A stretch of 64,000 nucleotides of DNA from CAVTPU01 sp963736695. Lineage in GTDB: Bacteria; Actinomycetota; Actinomycetes; Mycobacteriales; Micromonosporaceae. A program made the position numbers and the translations under genes. Below are positions 53,094 through 61,981 of this stretch, one piece after another. The notes under the pieces were generated by a model that saw nothing but the letters and a program-made list of their open reading frames with translations, ran no database searches and was not told where the DNA came from. Every line of letters begins with the position of its first letter. Positions within the stretch are counted from its first letter, which is position 1. The DNA lies in NCBI GenBank assembly GCA_963736695.1, contig CAVTPU010000001.1, positions 1,364,001 through 1,428,000 of the forward strand. The letters are read 5' to 3'.

Positions 53094-54473
53094 ATGAGCG
53101 ACGGCTGGGTCGACACATTCCTGCTCGCGGGGCCTGACCACGAGATCTGTCTACACATTGGTGGCCCGATCGATCGGGCCACCCTGCGCGCCGCCGTCGC
53201 GGCGCGTCAGGAGACCCTGCGCGAGGCCGGGCTGCGAAACGGCGGCACGGTGGCGCTGAACTTGCCCCCGTCGGTGGCCTACCTCGCCAACCTCCTCGCG
53301 GCCTGGCGCATCGGCGCGCAGGTGCAGCTGCTCGACCACCGGCTGACTCCCCACGAAACAGACAAGATCCTCGACCGGCTCAGCCCGCAGGTGTTGGTTG
53401 CCAACGACGCCGCGCTGCCCGGCGGATTGCGGGTCTACTACGAGATCACCGAGACTGTGACATCGCGAAGCGGCACCCCTGCCTCGACCGAGCACTGTCT
53501 GCTGCAGCTCAGCTCCGGATCAACCGGTCCGTCCAAAGTGATCGGACGCACGGCTGAATCTCTCGTCGCTGAGGTCGATCGCTATACCCAGATGGACGGT
53601 GTCCCCCAACCACACGAACGAGTCGTGCTGCTCGCATCGGTCGTACACGTGCTCGGTTTGGTCGGCGGACTGCTCTATTGCCTACATTCGCATACAGAAC
53701 TCGTGCTGCCACCCCGGCTCACTGTCGACGCGATACTCACCGCCGTCGCCGCCCGACCCGAGCCCACGACTCTCCTCGGTGTCCCATTCCACATTGAACT
53801 GCTCAGTTCTGTGGAGAAACCACCGCCATTGCCCCAGTTGGCCCGAATGACCACCGGTGGCGAGCTGGTCCGGCCCGAGGTGGCTCTCCGCTTCGTCGAC
53901 CGCTTCCAGACGACCCTCGGCAACATGTACGGCATGACTGAGGTCGGGGTCATCGCGACCGACCTTCATGGCGCGCACCGGCCCGCCGTGCGACCGGCTC
54001 CTGGCATCACGATGCGGGCCGAGAACGGCGAACTGCTGGTGGAGATGCCTGCTTCGCCGTATGTGGGACTCTCGGACCCCAGCCGTTGGACCGACGGTTG
54101 GCTGCACACCAAGGACGCCGGAACGGTCGATCCGGACAACGGGCTGGTGCGCATTCACGGACGGCTCGACTCTCAGGTATCGGTCGGGGGACTCAAGGTC
54201 GACCTGACCGAAGTGGAACAGACTCTCGCGACTCTGCCGGGCGTGACCGGCGCCGTCGTGGTCTTCGCCGACGGCATCGAGGCATATATGTCGGTCGCCG
54301 ACCCGGGGCTGGTCGCCGGCATCGAGGCCGAACTCGGACAACGGCTCGCCGCCTATAAACGCCCGCGGGTCATTCATGTGGTGTCCGCCATGCCTCGCAC
54401 CGCGACTGGCAAGTTGGTCCGCGACCGAACCGTGCTGCGCGCGGCACCACCGGCGATCGACTCAGCGTCATGA
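53094..54473 (+). CDS. Stand-alone adenylate-forming acyl/aminoacyl ligase, compact
   Basis: 459 residues, shorter than the usual 500-550 of this superfamily. P-loop LSSGSTGPSK (139-148), TTGGELVRPEVA, NMYGMTE for A5, GWLHTKDAG and GRLDSQVSVGGLKVDLTEVE for A7-A8, and the C-terminal catalytic Lys440 in TATGKLVRD are all present. It should activate a carboxylic acid as AMP ester and load it on CoA or a carrier protein. Two carrier-protein genes follow directly, so loading of one of them is likely. An aryl acid from the HmaS/Hmo route is a reasonable substrate, but that is inference. Confidence 0.85.
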   Translation: MSDGWVDTFLLAGPDHEICLHIGGPIDRATLRAAVAARQETLREAGLRNGGTVALNLPPSVAYLANLLAAWRIGAQVQLLDHRLTPHETDKILDRLSPQVLVANDAALPGGLRVYYEITETVTSRSGTPASTEHCLLQLSSGSTGPSKVIGRTAESLVAEVDRYTQMDGVPQPHERVVLLASVVHVLGLVGGLLYCLHSHTELVLPPRLTVDAILTAVAARPEPTTLLGVPFHIELLSSVEKPPPLPQLARMTTGGELVRPEVALRFVDRFQTTLGNMYGMTEVGVIATDLHGAHRPAVRPAPGITMRAENGELLVEMPASPYVGLSDPSRWTDGWLHTKDAGTVDPDNGLVRIHGRLDSQVSVGGLKVDLTEVEQTLATLPGVTGAVVVFADGIEAYMSVADPGLVAGIEAELGQRLAAYKRPRVIHVVSAMPRTATGKLVRDRTVLRAAPPAIDSAS

Positions 54474-54531
54474 CCCCGACGTCGCCGACCCACACCTTCC
54501 AGCTGGATCCACTACGAAAGGAAACGCAGCA

Positions 54532-54801
54532 GTGAACTCCGACGTTCAACAATTTCTCATCTCCGCGATCGGCGAGATGAACTATCCGATCGATGACATC
54601 ACTGGGGATACCCCGATCGGACCCGCCGGAGCGGACCTCGAGTCACTCGCGGTGGCCGAACTCGCCGTGCGTGTCGAAGACGAATACGGCGTGCGATTCG
54701 CCGACGACGAGTCCGAACAGATGGCGACGTGGACCATCGGCGAGTTCGCGGCCGCCATCAGCGCGCGGGCCGCGATCGGCGATAGCTCCGGGCCGGCCTA
54801 G
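54532..54801 (+). CDS. Acyl carrier protein 1
   Basis: 89 residues from GTG 54532 with AAAGGA about 10 nt upstream. Four-helix carrier: FLISAIGEMNYPIDDIT, then the phosphopantetheine site in GADLESLAVAELAVRVED with its Ser after Leu-Glu, then EQMATWTIGEFAAAI. Acidic and small as expected. It overlaps the next carrier gene by one base. Discrete carrier of the cluster's ligase/ketosynthase machinery. Confidence 0.88.
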   Translation: MNSDVQQFLISAIGEMNYPIDDITGDTPIGPAGADLESLAVAELAVRVEDEYGVRFADDESEQMATWTIGEFAAAISARAAIGDSSGPA

Positions 54802-55043
54802 TGACCCAGCAGACCCCTCCGACCAGGGACGACGTCGTGGCGATGGTCGCGACCTATCGGGACCGTCCAGTCGAACAGGTCCAGGAGCGCCTCGACTCGC
54901 TGGAGCTGGCGTGGTTGGTGCATCAGGTCGAGCAGCGCTATCACATCATTCTCGACCTAGACGACGACGCCTTCACCAGACTGGCGACCGTCTCCGGCGC
55001 GGTCGAGGTGATCGGTGAGGTGCTGAAGCAGGATGGGCGATGA
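54801..55043 (+). CDS. Acyl carrier protein 2
   Basis: 80 residues from GTG 54801, which shares a base with the stop of carrier 1. The phosphopantetheine site is in ERLDSLELAWLVHQVEQ (Asp-Ser-Leu), followed by the usual acidic loop and a last helix (GAVEVIGEVL). It differs clearly from carrier 1, so the two probably hold different acyl groups. Its stop overlaps the ketosynthase start by 4 nt. Confidence 0.85.
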   Translation: MTQQTPPTRDDVVAMVATYRDRPVEQVQERLDSLELAWLVHQVEQRYHIILDLDDDAFTRLATVSGAVEVIGEVLKQDGR

Positions 55044-56191
55044 CTGACCTGCCCATCGGTCGACCGTTGCGCCCCGCCCAGATCACCGGGCTGGCTGCGA
55101 CCTCGGCCTATGGCCGGGGAGCCGCCGCCCTCATCGAGGGCGTGCTCGCCGGCACCCCGGCGTTCACCCCGGTGAGTCGATTCGCCGTCGACACGCGACG
55201 GTCGCGTGTCGCGGCGACGCTGCCCGGCGAGCCGGACCTCTTCACCGAACTGACCGCGGTCATCACCGAGGCGTGCGCCGATGCCGGGCTCGGCGAGCAG
55301 CAACGTGCCACCACACCGCTGCTGCTCGCCGTGCACTGTGATCCGGCGATCGCGCGGGCGGCGGCCCGCGACCGGCCGCAGCACAGCGGCGGCGCATTCG
55401 GGGCTGAGCTGGGTCGCGTCTGCGGGCTGGCCGCCCGTACCAGGGTATATATCAGCGCGTGTGTCGCGGCGAGCACCGCCGTCGCCGACGGTGCCGCGAT
55501 GATCAGTCGAGGCGACGCCGACCGGGTCGTTGTGGCCGCCGGCTATCTGGTCGACGCCGACCAGTTCGCGCTCTTCGACGCCGGGCGGGCACTGTCCACG
55601 GACGGATCGGTGCGACCGTTTAGCGTCGGACGCACCGGCCTTCTGCTCGGCGATGGGGTCGCGGCGATCGTGGTGGAGTCGACCGACTCCGCGCAGGCGC
55701 GCCACGCCCCGATCAGCGCGACCATCCGTGGATGGGGCCGGGCGGGCGACGCCTATCACGCTGTGCAGCCCGATCCGCAGGGCTCTGGGCTGGCGCGGGC
55801 TATCGACGCGGCGCTGCGGCGAGCCGGCATCTCCACAGTCGACCTCGGGTATATCAACGCGCACGGCTCCGGATCGACGCTGAGCGACATCGCTGAAAGC
55901 ACCGCGCTGCGGCGGGTGATGGGCGAGCAGGCCGGCGAGATCCCGGTCAGCTCGACGAAGTCGCTGCACGGTCAGGCTCTGGAGGCCTCGGCGCTGGTGG
56001 AACTCGTGACCACGATCCTTGCCCTGCGTCAGCGGCGGCTGCCGATCAACGCCGGCTTTCTGGGACCTGACGATCAGTGCCCACTCAATGTGGTCGTCGA
56101 GTCGGCGCCACTCACCGGGCCGCCGACCGCACTCTGTCTCAACTCCGCCTTCGGCGGAGCGAACACGGCCCTCGTAGTGGGTGTCTCGTGA
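55040..56191 (+). CDS. Ketosynthase with altered active site
   Basis: 383 residues, thiolase fold of KAS II type but about 30 residues shorter than FabF. Nucleophile Cys141 lies in YISACVAAST and the first His (His275) in NAHGSGST. In the third motif, which usually reads TKSxxGH, this protein has TKSLHGQ: Lys307 is kept but the catalytic His is Gln312. Decarboxylation of a malonyl-type extender may therefore be weak or absent, and it may act as an acyltransferase or non-decarboxylating condensing enzyme. It overlaps its neighbours by 4 nt on both sides. Confidence 0.85.
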   Translation: MTDLPIGRPLRPAQITGLAATSAYGRGAAALIEGVLAGTPAFTPVSRFAVDTRRSRVAATLPGEPDLFTELTAVITEACADAGLGEQQRATTPLLLAVHCDPAIARAAARDRPQHSGGAFGAELGRVCGLAARTRVYISACVAASTAVADGAAMISRGDADRVVVAAGYLVDADQFALFDAGRALSTDGSVRPFSVGRTGLLLGDGVAAIVVESTDSAQARHAPISATIRGWGRAGDAYHAVQPDPQGSGLARAIDAALRRAGISTVDLGYINAHGSGSTLSDIAESTALRRVMGEQAGEIPVSSTKSLHGQALEASALVELVTTILALRQRRLPINAGFLGPDDQCPLNVVVESAPLTGPPTALCLNSAFGGANTALVVGVS

Positions 56192-56787
56192 TCGAACGTC
56201 TCCGCGCCGGAGCCCCCGAGTCCGCGCTCGGGCTTTTCGACGCGGCCGGGCTCGCGCTCATCACATACGCGCACTGGCCCGCGCACGCGGACGATCCCGC
56301 GCCCGCACCGATCGCCGGTTTCATCGCGTCGTCGTTCAGCCCCCTCGTCGCCGAAGTCGCGGGTCGCTGCCTGCGCCAGTGCGACGATGATGATCTCGTC
56401 GAGTGGGCCGACCGCACCGCGATCGTCATCGCCAGCCCCACGGGCGACGTCGTCACGGCCGTCGCGGTCGCGCGCGCGGTCGACGCCGGCAGCCGGGTCG
56501 CTCCTCTGTTCTTCTTCCAGGCCGTGCCAAACGCCGTCGCCGGGCACCTCGCCGCGACGTGGCGGCTTCGCGGCCCTGTCGTCTGTCTGAGCCCGGCGTC
56601 CACCGATCTGGCCGAACCGATCGCCGTCGCGGCCGACCTTCTGCGCGACGGCGACGCCGACGCCGCACTTATCGTCGTCGTCACCCAGTCGACCCAAGAC
56701 CCCGCCGACGACCGGGCTCAGGCATTTCTTGTCTCGTCTGTCGACACCGCTCCCACCCGATCGCCAGTTCCGGAGGACCTGCCATGA
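56188..56787 (+). CDS. Ketosynthase-like N-terminal-domain protein (Ketoacyl-synt_2-like)
   Basis: 199 residues from GTG 56188. The sequence resembles the short beta-ketoacyl-synthase-like proteins found in aryl-polyene and related clusters: FIASSFSPLVAEVAGRCL, then FFFQAVPNAVAGHLAATWRLRGP and LRDGDADAALIVVV. It has no nucleophile Cys in the expected loop and is half the length of a ketosynthase, so it is probably a partner or chain-length-like subunit of the flanking ketosynthases. 4-nt overlaps on both sides show co-translation. Confidence 0.7.
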   Translation: MIERLRAGAPESALGLFDAAGLALITYAHWPAHADDPAPAPIAGFIASSFSPLVAEVAGRCLRQCDDDDLVEWADRTAIVIASPTGDVVTAVAVARAVDAGSRVAPLFFFQAVPNAVAGHLAATWRLRGPVVCLSPASTDLAEPIAVAADLLRDGDADAALIVVVTQSTQDPADDRAQAFLVSSVDTAPTRSPVPEDLP

Positions 56788-58421
56788 CCGTGAAGAAACT
56801 GCGCGCGATCCTCGCCGCCGATCCCGAACTCGGCGCGGGCAACGTCGTGGCCCGACTTCTCGAGCTCGGCGCTGATCCGAACGGTCCCGGGCTCGCGTTC
56901 GACACGTCGGTGGACTCCTATCCCGCGCGGCATCCGCTCACGCTCGCCGAACTCGACGAACGGATCCGGGCGCGGGCGGCATGGCTTCACCAACACGGTG
57001 TCGTCGCGCGCGACCCCGTCGCCGTCTATGTCACCGCGGCGGCCGACTGCTTCCTCACCTTCATGGCGCTCAACCGGATCGGCGCGATCCCGGCGCTGAT
57101 GAACCCGAACATGCCAGGTGAGATCGCGGCGGAATACATCCGCAGGCTCCGCGCCGTCGGAGTGATCACCGACGAGACCCACGCGCGACGGTTGGCCGAC
57201 CACGACATAGCGACGCCCATCCTCGGCCACGCCCACGAGCTGGGAACCGCTGATCCGGCCCACGCGCCGACTGCCTATCGACACCATCCGGATGACCCGA
57301 TCGCGATCACCCACTCGTCGGGAACCACGCGCATGCCAGCCGCGGTCGTGCACTCACACAGCAGCCTCTTCGCCGCGACCCGGAGCATCAGACTGTCGGT
57401 GCCCCGCGCCCAGGGCACCGAGCGGGTGCTCAGCGCGCTGCCCGCGCCGCACACAGCGGGCATTCTCACCGTCAACCAAGCGCTGTGCAACCGGGCCGAT
57501 CTGCTCTTTCTCTCCACTCAGGACGATGCCGACGTGATCATCGACGCCATCGAGCAGTGGAAGCCAACAGGCGTCTTCGGTTTCGCGGTCACTTGGGCCG
57601 AACTCGCGCGGCACGATCTGTCCACTCGTGACCTCAGCTCGGTGGCGATCTGGTTCAACACCGGCGACTGCGCACACGAGGCACACATTCGTCGCCTTGT
57701 CGCCTGCGGCAGTCATCAGACCGTGACCCGGGACGGCATCGTGCGAGTCTCTGGGTCGACCTTCGTCGACGGAATCGGTTCGACGGAGATGGGACACTCC
57801 GCCTTCCACGTCAGCCACCGCTCCGACACCGAACGCTATGGCCGGTGTGTGGGTCGCCCGCACGTCTTCGCCGACGTCGCGTTGCTCGACCTCACGACCG
57901 GCGAGCACCTACCGGACGGTGTCGTCGGACACTTGGGGCTGAAGTCTCCGACACTCGCGCTCGGCTATTGGAACGACTCGGTCAACACCTATCGCAACCG
58001 GTTCGCCGGCTACTACCTCACCGGCGACCTGATGTATCGCGACTCGGAGGGCTACTACTATCACATGGACCGGGCCGTCGACGCCGTCGACCTCGGTGAC
58101 GGTGCATGGCTCTATACCGCGATGTCTGAGGAGCGGATCCTCGCCCAGTGCCCCCAGGTTCGTGACTGCACGGTCGTCGCGGTGCACGACGACGGTCGTG
58201 TCGTCACCGATGTGCTTCTGCTGCTCGCCGCCGACGCGGACCCCGAGATCGATCACAGCGACGCGATTCGCGCCGCGCTCGACCCGCAGGTGGCACGCAC
58301 GCTGCGCCGGGTCGTGCCGGTGACCGACGACGACATCGTCGTCGGACCGACCGGCAAGGTCCGCAAGTTTCTCATGCGGCAACGGCACCTCGCCGAGCTC
58401 GCTTCGGCACGGCAGTCATGA
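56784..58421 (+). CDS. Adenylate-forming enzyme with degenerate P-loop
   Basis: 545 residues. AMP-binding fold: ITHSSGTTRMPAAV at 175-188, where the usual S-G-T-T-G-x-P-K has Arg for Gly and Ala for Lys; IGSTEMGHSAFHV for A5; LTGDLMYRDSEGYYYHMDRA for A7-A8; and a C-terminal GKVRK with the catalytic Lys kept. The pattern suggests a divergent acyl-activating enzyme, possibly working directly on a carrier protein. It is part of the overlapping run with the ketosynthases. Substrate unknown; whether it is active should be questioned because of the P-loop. Confidence 0.82.
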   Translation: MTVKKLRAILAADPELGAGNVVARLLELGADPNGPGLAFDTSVDSYPARHPLTLAELDERIRARAAWLHQHGVVARDPVAVYVTAAADCFLTFMALNRIGAIPALMNPNMPGEIAAEYIRRLRAVGVITDETHARRLADHDIATPILGHAHELGTADPAHAPTAYRHHPDDPIAITHSSGTTRMPAAVVHSHSSLFAATRSIRLSVPRAQGTERVLSALPAPHTAGILTVNQALCNRADLLFLSTQDDADVIIDAIEQWKPTGVFGFAVTWAELARHDLSTRDLSSVAIWFNTGDCAHEAHIRRLVACGSHQTVTRDGIVRVSGSTFVDGIGSTEMGHSAFHVSHRSDTERYGRCVGRPHVFADVALLDLTTGEHLPDGVVGHLGLKSPTLALGYWNDSVNTYRNRFAGYYLTGDLMYRDSEGYYYHMDRAVDAVDLGDGAWLYTAMSEERILAQCPQVRDCTVVAVHDDGRVVTDVLLLLAADADPEIDHSDAIRAALDPQVARTLRRVVPVTDDDIVVGPTGKVRKFLMRQRHLAELASARQS

Positions 58422-59701
58422 GTGCGCAACAGCGGCCCGACGTCGTTGTGACCGGCATCGGGCTGGTCACCCCACTCGGTCGTGGTCCACGCACGATCTT
58501 CGACGCGCTCTGCGCGGGCCGGTCGGGTCTGGTTCCGCCACCACCCGACCACCCGGCGTTCGGATCGGTTGAGGTGATGGGGGCCTCCGAGCCGATCGAC
58601 CCGGCAACGGTGATGCCCGGTCCCGAGTCTCGGACTCTCGACCGATATATCGTGCTCGCGTTGGTGGCGGCGGCCGACGCGATGGCCGACGCCGATCTGG
58701 TGGTCGGCCGCGACGTCGACCCCTATCGGGTCGCCACCGTGGTCTCGGGCACCGGGGGGCTCGCCACGCTCGAATCGCAGGTGGTCGGCCGGACTCAGCG
58801 GGGGCGGGTGGCCGTGAGCCCCTACCTGCTGCCCGGAATGTTGCCCAACATGGCGACCGCGCGGATCGCCATCAAATATGGGCTGCGCGGATATAGCTCC
58901 TCGATCGGCACCGCCTGCGCCGCTGGCGCGCAGTCGATCGCCGAGGCCGTGCGCATCTTGCGCGCCGACGAGGCCGACGTGGTGGTCTGCGGATGTGGGG
59001 AGGCTCCGCTGTTTCCCACGCTGGCGGACACTTTCGGCAACGCGCGGGCGCTCGCCCGGGGTTGGGCCGAACCTCGTGAGGCGAGCCGCCCCTTTGATCG
59101 TCGGCGCAACGGTCTGGTGCTCGCCGAGGGCGCCGGAGTCTTCATCATGGAACGCGCCGAACACGCCGATGCCCGACGCGCCGCCGGATATGCCACCGTG
59201 CTCGGTTGGGGCGCGACGACAGACGCGCACCACCCCACGACTCCTCGACCCGATGGCGAGGGAGCCGCCGAGTGCATGCGTCGGGCGTTGGCCGATGCGC
59301 GGCTCGACACCTCTGCCGTGGGTTATGTCAACGCGCACGGCACCAGCACGAAACTCGGTGACCAGGCGGAGACGACGGCGATCAGGACCGTCTTTGGCGA
59401 TGACACTCCACCGGTCAGCTCCTGCAAGGGCCACACTGGACACATGCTCGGCGCATCCGGTGTCGTCGAGGCGGCGGTCTGTGCCATGGCAGTCGGTCAT
59501 GGGCTGCTTCCGCCAACGTTCAATTTGGACGATCCGGATCCTGTCTGTGCCGGCGATCATATTCAGGGTTCGGCGCGGCCGGAGTCGATTGAGGCAGCGC
59601 TAACTAACTCTTTTGGTTTCGGCGGGCACAACGTGAGTCTGCTCATCGGCCGGCCCACCACCCGGCAGAGCCGATTCAGTGGCGGCCCCTCAACGCGTTG
59701 A
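58418..59701 (+). CDS. Beta-ketoacyl-ACP synthase II-type ketosynthase
   Basis: 427 residues, full-length FabF-like: VVVTGIGLVTPLG start, nucleophile Cys167 in GTACAAGAQSIAEA, His307 in VNAHGTSTKLGD, Lys337 and His342 in SCKGHTGHMLGASG, and NSFGFGGHNVSL end. All catalytic residues are present, so it should carry out decarboxylative Claisen condensation on a carrier-bound acyl group. It overlaps the adenylating enzyme by 4 nt and is the last gene of this run; the hmaS transcript starts after it. Confidence 0.92.
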   Translation: MSAQQRPDVVVTGIGLVTPLGRGPRTIFDALCAGRSGLVPPPPDHPAFGSVEVMGASEPIDPATVMPGPESRTLDRYIVLALVAAADAMADADLVVGRDVDPYRVATVVSGTGGLATLESQVVGRTQRGRVAVSPYLLPGMLPNMATARIAIKYGLRGYSSSIGTACAAGAQSIAEAVRILRADEADVVVCGCGEAPLFPTLADTFGNARALARGWAEPREASRPFDRRRNGLVLAEGAGVFIMERAEHADARRAAGYATVLGWGATTDAHHPTTPRPDGEGAAECMRRALADARLDTSAVGYVNAHGTSTKLGDQAETTAIRTVFGDDTPPVSSCKGHTGHMLGASGVVEAAVCAMAVGHGLLPPTFNLDDPDPVCAGDHIQGSARPESIEAALTNSFGFGGHNVSLLIGRPTTRQSRFSGGPSTR

Positions 59702-59751
59702 CACACCATCAACCGTCCGAAAAGGTCAATCATGTGTCGGACTTAGGTATT

Positions 59752-59780
59752 GAGACTTATTCAGGAGCGGGTTAGCGTGG
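59752..59780 (+). promoter_or_regulatory. Promoter of the hmaS operon
   Basis: TTGAGA (59752-59757), 17 nt, TAGCGT (59775-59780). Transcription would start near 59787, leaving about 34 nt with an AGG-rich site before ATG 59821. It is the best promoter match in the window. Confidence 0.65.
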
Positions 59781-59820
59781 CAGCAACTCTCCACTCCGGA
59801 CGGCACGAGGTAGGTCCTGA

Positions 59821-60897
59821 ATGAAGATCCTTGGAATAGACCACCTTGAGCTGTATGTCGGGGATGCCCGGCAGGCGGCTTACCTGCTGTGCTCAACGCT
59901 CGGTTTTCGAGTCACCGGCGAGGCGGGACCCGCGACCGGTCGGCCGGACCAGTCATCGCTGCTGCTGCGACACGGCGACACGAGGCTTGTGCTCACCACG
60001 GGCCTCACCGCCGATCACCCAGCAAGCCGCTATGTCGCTGCGCATGGTGATGGCGTTGCTGTCGTCGCGCTCGCCACCGACGACGTCGCCGCATCGTTCG
60101 ACCGAGCGATCGGCAACGGCGCCGCCGCGATCGAGCCACCCACTCGACATGTCCGGGGTGACGACTCCGCTGTGACGGCGATGGTCTCCGGTTTCGGCGA
60201 TGTCACCCATCGACTGATCGAACGACACGGGCCGGGCGGGCGTTTCCTTCCCGGGCTCTTCGACGAAATCGCCGCCGACCCGGAGTCGGGCGACGAGATC
60301 CTGTCCATTATCGACCATCTCGCGATCTGCCTACCCGCTGGCGAACTAGCCACCACCTCGCGCTTCTATCAGGAGGCGTTCGGTTTCGACCAGATATTCT
60401 CGGAATACATCGAAGTCGGCACCCAGGGCATGGACTCGGCCGTCGTTCAATGCCCGTCTCGGCTGGCGACTTTTACCTTCCTTGAGCCGGACACCACCCG
60501 CCGTCCGGGCCAGATCGACGATTTCCTCCAGTGGCACGGCGGGGCGGGGGTGCAACACGTCGCGTTCCTCACCGACGACATCATCACCGCGGTTCGCACG
60601 TTCGGAGCGCGTGGCATCCGATTCGCCGACACCCCGGCCACCTACTACGACATGTTGGAGGATCGGCTCGGCGCGGTCGACCTGCCCCTCGACGACCTGC
60701 GCGAGTTGGGTGTGCTCGTCGACCGAGATCACGGCGGTCAGATGTTCCAGATCTTCACGCAGTCAATGCACGTACGCCGGACATATTTCCTGGAGGTCAT
60801 CGAACGCCACGGCGCGCTGACGTTCGGCAGCAGCAACATCAAGGCTTTGTACGAAGCGAAGGAGCGCGAGCTGGCACTGCCCGGCTCAGCCCACTGA
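59821..60897 (+). CDS. hmaS: 4-hydroxymandelate synthase
   Basis: 358 residues, non-haem Fe(II) dioxygenase of the HPPD superfamily. Metal ligands His166 (IDHLAICL), His246 (GVQHVAFLTDD) and Glu325 (YFLEVIER) are spaced as in characterised HmaS. The DSAVVQ and FTFLEPD segments fit HmaS, where HPPD has a different SKVV and INEPA pattern. It converts 4-hydroxyphenylpyruvate and oxygen into 4-hydroxymandelate and CO2, the committed step towards hydroxyphenylglycine. Hmo and HpgT, its partners, are 10 kb upstream in the same cluster. It has its own promoter. The 155 nt after it show nothing recognisable. Confidence 0.93.
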   Translation: MKILGIDHLELYVGDARQAAYLLCSTLGFRVTGEAGPATGRPDQSSLLLRHGDTRLVLTTGLTADHPASRYVAAHGDGVAVVALATDDVAASFDRAIGNGAAAIEPPTRHVRGDDSAVTAMVSGFGDVTHRLIERHGPGGRFLPGLFDEIAADPESGDEILSIIDHLAICLPAGELATTSRFYQEAFGFDQIFSEYIEVGTQGMDSAVVQCPSRLATFTFLEPDTTRRPGQIDDFLQWHGGAGVQHVAFLTDDIITAVRTFGARGIRFADTPATYYDMLEDRLGAVDLPLDDLRELGVLVDRDHGGQMFQIFTQSMHVRRTYFLEVIERHGALTFGSSNIKALYEAKERELALPGSAH

Positions 60898-61052
60898 ACC
60901 CACTGCGCGGCGCGCCGACTGCGTATCCGTCCGCGTCTCGCGGTGTCCACAAAAGACGGCGACAGCACAACGCCTCCGTTGACCACGCCGGCGACAATCA
61001 GCAGAACCGTCATCACAACCACCCATCACCCGAACAACGCTGGAGGTCGCGA

Positions 61053-61967
61053 GTGTCCGCCCCGCAATTCACCCTCACCGACGAGGAGCGCGAGCTGCTT
61101 CCCTCTCCGGAGGACGTCGAATTCTATGCCGAGCATGGCTGGTATCTGTCGAAGAAGCTCTTCACCGATGCGGAACTCGACGCTTTGACCAGCGCGAGTG
61201 ACCGGTTCTACGCCGGCGAACGCGACCGGATTCTGCCGGTCCGGCCGCCTCGGTTGGCCTACTGGGAGCCGGAAAAGGGCGACATCCAGCGGCACAACGA
61301 CTATGTGCAGTATGAGCACAATGAGATCCGGTCGATTCTGAGCAAGCCGCTCGTCGGCGCGGTCGCCGCTCTGCTCGCACAGACGCACGAGATCCGAATG
61401 TTCCAGGCGACCATGATCTATAAACCGCCGATCGCCGGAGAGACGAGCAATATCGTGCCCTGGCACTTCGACAAGCACTACTGGGCGACCTGCACCTCCG
61501 AGAAGATGCTCACCGCGTTCATCCCGTTCCACGACTGCACCGAACACATGGGAACGATCACCATGGCAGACGGCAGCCACCTATGGAAGGAACTCGGCAA
61601 CGACGACAGCACCACGCAGCACTTCGCCGCGCGCGACAACTCTGAGCTGGAGACGCTGCTGGAACGCAACGCCGAATACAACAACGCGGAGGTGCGCAAG
61701 GTTCCGGTGGAGATCCCGCGCGGGCACATCAGTTTCCATCACTGCAAGACCTATCACGCGAGTGGTTTCAACCTCTCCGACCGCCCCCGCCGCTCGATCG
61801 CCATGCACCTGCAGGATGGCGACAATGCCTATCGCCCGTTCGCGCTCACCGACGGGTCTCCGGTCGTCTACAACCACGATGTGCTGGTGCGCACGACGGA
61901 CGCCGGTCAGCCCGACTATTCCGACCCGGACTACTGCCCGGTGACCTGGCGCGCCTCGGCCGCCTGA
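61053..61967 (+). CDS. Phytanoyl-CoA-dioxygenase-like Fe(II)/2-oxoglutarate oxygenase
   Basis: 304 residues from GTG 61053 with GGAGG 6 nt upstream. PhyH fold: FYAEHGWYLSKKLFTDAELD, metal ligands His138 and Asp140 in PWHFDKHYW and distal His235 in CKTYHASGFN, and an Arg-rich RPRRSIAMHL segment for the oxoglutarate. It should hydroxylate, desaturate or otherwise oxidise a cluster intermediate. Which carbon is attacked cannot be told. 14 nt separate it from the methyltransferase gene. Confidence 0.88.
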   Translation: MSAPQFTLTDEERELLPSPEDVEFYAEHGWYLSKKLFTDAELDALTSASDRFYAGERDRILPVRPPRLAYWEPEKGDIQRHNDYVQYEHNEIRSILSKPLVGAVAALLAQTHEIRMFQATMIYKPPIAGETSNIVPWHFDKHYWATCTSEKMLTAFIPFHDCTEHMGTITMADGSHLWKELGNDDSTTQHFAARDNSELETLLERNAEYNNAEVRKVPVEIPRGHISFHHCKTYHASGFNLSDRPRRSIAMHLQDGDNAYRPFALTDGSPVVYNHDVLVRTTDAGQPDYSDPDYCPVTWRASAA

Positions 61968-61981
61968 TCCCCACACCGACG

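Noticed and set aside
59821..60897. Reading the HmaS gene as 4-hydroxyphenylpyruvate dioxygenase (tyrosine catabolism)
   Set aside because: Active-site segments fit hydroxymandelate synthase and the downstream enzymes Hmo and HpgT are in the same cluster.
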